Positions 61,882 to 64,000 of a stretch of DNA of 64,000 bases are shown piece by piece. Position 1 is the first letter of the stretch, and each line of letters opens with the position of its first letter. Made by a program: the position numbers and the translations under genes. The notes below the pieces were generated by a model. That model worked only from the letters and a program-made list of their open reading frames with translations. It was not told the origin of the DNA and searched no databases. The stretch is from contig DATGIL010000022.1 of assembly GCA_035295745.1 (NCBI GenBank), positions 62,001 through 126,000 on the forward strand, written 5' to 3'. The DNA comes from JAIQFL01 sp035295745. GTDB taxonomy: Bacteria > Acidobacteriota > Terriglobia > Bryobacterales > Bryobacteraceae.

Positions 61882-62235
61882 TCACCTCCGTCTCGGGACC
61901 GGTGGATAAGGGTCAATCCAGGGGCTAACCCTGCCACAGATCGTGCAGTGGCTGACGACCGACCGGCGCGGGGCCGGCGACATAGCGATCATTCGGGCAC
62001 CCTGATGAGTCACGCGCCTCCGGGTCTGGCACTGCCGGTGCCGTTGCTGACGGTCCCGGTGACACTGTCGGCCCCGCTCGGTCTGTTGGTAGCGTCGGCT
62101 GGCCTCACGGCCTTGCGCCCGGCGGGCGGTCTTCCGGCAGGTCGGGCTACAGTAGCGCTGCCCACGGTCGCAGCTTACACAGACGGTGAATGAGGAACGA
62201 CACTCTGGGGACCTGCAGATCCTCAGCCGAAACAC
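61882..62235 (-). CDS. Cys-rich transposon-associated protein
   Basis: About 117 residues if begun at the GTG at 62235; earlier GTG/TTG starts up to 62280 are possible. CRSPECRSSFTVCVSCDRGQ and RYCSPTCRKTARRA form zinc-ribbon-like CxxC pairs, followed by an Arg/Gln-rich segment (RYQQTERGRQCHRDRQ) and SHCTICGR. Very similar proteins lie upstream of transposase genes in many Acidobacteria. No transposase is seen downstream, so it is probably a remnant. Confidence 0.55.
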   Translation of the reverse strand: MFRLRICRSPECRSSFTVCVSCDRGQRYCSPTCRKTARRAQGREASRRYQQTERGRQCHRDRQQRHRQCQTRRRVTHQGARMIAMSPAPRRSVVSHCTICGRVSPWIDPYPPVPRRR

Positions 62236-63259
62236 GGGGTCCGCTTGGGTCGCGACTATCACCCCCACATTATGGCCCAACGGGCAGTCCTGATGATCGG
62301 ACGGATGACGGGCGCCTTCGGCGCCGATGATGTCGCTTGGTCGCGTCTGAAGTTCAGAAAACTACGTTTTCCGATGATCGCTGACAGTGGATCAACGGTG
62401 AGTAAAAACCCATTTTGTTAGGGGCGTGGCACTTTCCCAGTTCTCAAGACGCGGGTGGCGGCGCTGCCTGGGAGTGCCAAATATTTCGCCCGAGGCGGGA
62501 ATTGCCTGGATTGCGATGGAGATTGCTGGCAAGCCGCGGCCTGCTTTCCGGGAAGAGTGGACTAGTGGACTGGTGTCAGAAAGTTTCTGACTTAGCGAAA
62601 ATGGCATGCGATTTCGCAGTCGCGGAATGGACCCCGGGAAGCTGTCAATTCATATTTCAATTTGCCACCCAATCTTGCGCGGTAGCACTTCATTCCACCG
62701 CACGGTGACAAGTAACGGAAGGCACTTCCAACTTAGAGAAAATCGTGGGGACCCCAGCCAAAGACATGAGGAGCAGTTTACACGGCCCAAGATGATTCAG
62801 CGGAACCAGACGAACCGCAACTGTTTCAAGAAAATAAAGTTACTTTGCCGCGACTCCAGTCACAGGGCGCACACCACAGGCCAAACCAACTGATACGAAA
62901 AGACAGTGAACGCTACGCGGGTCCCAGGCTGCGTCCGCCGTGTTTCAGTTTCCGAATGGCGCTTTATAATGGACGGAGAACCGGGATGATCCGGCAAATC
63001 AGATTGGAGCATTCTGAGTCGGGGCCGGCGCATTATTTGCCGCGGGTCTTGCGTTGAGTTGGCTGACTCGCCATTCTTGAGGCGCGACCACGTCCAACGC
63101 CTACCGAAGACAGTGGAACTCCATTTGCTGCGACGGATTAGTGCGAAATTATCGCACGGTGAAATATGGTTTCGTTCTCCTCGTCTTCCTTCATCAGGTA
63201 CTCTACGGGCGAGGTCGTATTGTTCGTCTTCTGGCCGTCAGGTTATAATCGAAGCTCAA
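62236..63259. other. Gene-poor region
   Basis: 1024 bases with only short unsupported frames on both strands. It may be the left flank of a decayed insertion element; the promoter of the TIR-like gene should be at its right end. Confidence 0.35.
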
Positions 63260-64000
63260 ATGGTGAAGCCGCGGATTTTTATCGGGTCATCCGGCGACGC
63301 GAGGAATTATGCTGCCGCGATTCATTCCTTGCTCATGCGGATGGCTGAGTGCACCGTGTGGACGGAGGGAGTGTTCGGTCTGTCCGAGTCCATCCTTCAA
63401 GAGCTGATGCACCACCTCCACGATTCTGACTTTGGAGTTTTTGTATTCGCCCCGGATGACACCGCGGAGATTAAGGGCGAGTTTCTTACTGTCCCCCGAG
63501 ACAATGTCGTCTATGAGGCCGGTCTATTCAGTGGGTACCTAACGCCGCAACGATGCTTCGTTGTCATTCCGCTGGAAAGAAAAGTGCACCTGCCCACCGA
63601 CCTTCTCGGCATGACGGTCGGCTTCTACGAAGACCAACGGCGGGACAGGAAATTCAAGAGCGCCGTCGCTAGCTTCTGTTCCGACGTGGAAGATCAGATC
63701 AAACGGCAAGGCCTCTTTGACGGTCACTTCGAGCCTCGCCTCCGAGAACTCGCCCTGCAATTCGAGTGCTGCGACTTCATCCCCGACGGCGCCGACCCCA
63801 CCGACCCTTCCAAAGAACGCATTGCCAAGAAAAGGGAAGTGGGCAAGGAGATTACCACCTACTGCCACGATCATGTCGTCAACAAACACCGTCTGCTCGG
63901 AATGCAACGGCACGGGTACGCCTACGTGCTCTTGGCAGCAATCATCGAGCGTCCCGAAGATGGCGACGACGACATCCTCAAACAGATCGAGTCCAAAGCC
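63260..64000 (+). CDS. TIR-like nucleotide-binding domain protein (3' end cut by window)
   Basis: The frame is open from the ATG at 63260 to the window edge (247 residues). KPRIFIGSSGDARNYAAAIH, FGVFVFAPDDTAEIKGEFLT, and PRDNVVYEAGLFSGYLTPQR match the TIR-like nucleotide-binding domain found in prokaryotic immune effectors (the RDNVxxExGLFxGxL block), in which the Glu is catalytic for NAD+ cleavage. FVVIPLERKVHLPTDLLGMT continues the family pattern. The remaining part (after about residue 140) is not a known effector domain and may sense a signal. Partners, if any, lie beyond the edge. Confidence 0.82.
   Translation, partial: MVKPRIFIGSSGDARNYAAAIHSLLMRMAECTVWTEGVFGLSESILQELMHHLHDSDFGVFVFAPDDTAEIKGEFLTVPRDNVVYEAGLFSGYLTPQRCFVVIPLERKVHLPTDLLGMTVGFYEDQRRDRKFKSAVASFCSDVEDQIKRQGLFDGHFEPRLRELALQFECCDFIPDGADPTDPSKERIAKKREVGKEITTYCHDHVVNKHRLLGMQRHGYAYVLLAAIIERPEDGDDDILKQIESKA

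Noticed and set aside
33649..64000. Second copy of the tRNA-Val 3' end as right attachment site
   Set aside because: No match to the T-arm/acceptor sequence was found by eye to the right of the tRNA; it is probably outside the window.
1..64000. CRISPR array
   Set aside because: No set of regularly spaced direct repeats with unique spacers was seen; the only multi-copy short repeats are the three arm-like sites near 33,720.

Overview
The window looks like a chromosome segment of a soil Acidobacteriota bacterium related to Solibacter/Bryobacteraceae. The evidence is a TIGR03435-type soil protein, large FG-GAP/ASPIC-UnbV and TPR proteins, multiheme cytochromes, PEP-CTERM secreted proteins and an R-K-M-S-type small basic protein, on a GC-rich background. 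The species is inferred from family content only.

Bases 1-33,650 read as conserved chromosome. A leftward operon (1-7117) encodes a TPR/FG-GAP/ASPIC protein, a five-heme membrane cytochrome with TPRs, and a second FG-GAP/ASPIC protein whose 5' end contains a perfect 50-bp palindrome. Next to it is an AhpD-like gene with an in-frame TGA at the second redox cysteine and a SECIS-like hairpin after it, best read as a selenoprotein. Then come a TIGR03435 protein, an Rrf2 regulator, and a sugar-binding lipoprotein paired with a hybrid histidine kinase.

Bases 13,637-26,558 form one tightly packed rightward respiratory operon: Rrf2 regulator, CcoS-like peptide, Rieske protein, cytochrome b, heptaheme cytochrome c, CcoN, CcoO, two small membrane proteins, an FAD/Fe-S oxidoreductase, a SafE-type membrane protein, CcoG, a short CcoH-position peptide and the copper ATPase CcoI. 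It encodes a quinol:cytochrome c complex, a cbb3 oxidase and their maturation factors together. No normal CcoP is present, and the heptaheme cytochrome may cover both cytochrome c1 and CcoP roles. A secreted zinc peptidase, a heterodimeric ABC exporter, an N-acyl-D-amino-acid deacylase-like protein and tRNA-Val(CAC) follow.

From the 3' end of that tRNA onward the content changes to an accessory region that looks like an integrated island, or several. It opens with a tyrosine recombinase reading toward the tRNA, three short direct repeats, an excisionase-like HTH gene, a Ser/Gln-rich protein resembling the tail of a conjugation ATPase, and a DUF932 plasmid/phage-type gene. It goes on with many small orphan genes, three PEP-CTERM proteins, a second tyrosine recombinase beside a trypsin-like protease, a broken DUF3800 gene, a membrane-anchored HTH/beta-propeller protein divergent from a secreted Kelch-lipase fusion, a classical C2H2 zinc-finger mini-protein behind two HicB-like proteins, a HEPN-containing three-gene operon, a Cys-rich transposon-associated gene, and a TIR-like nucleotide-binding protein cut by the right edge. 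No second copy of the tRNA attachment core was found, so the right boundary probably lies outside the window.
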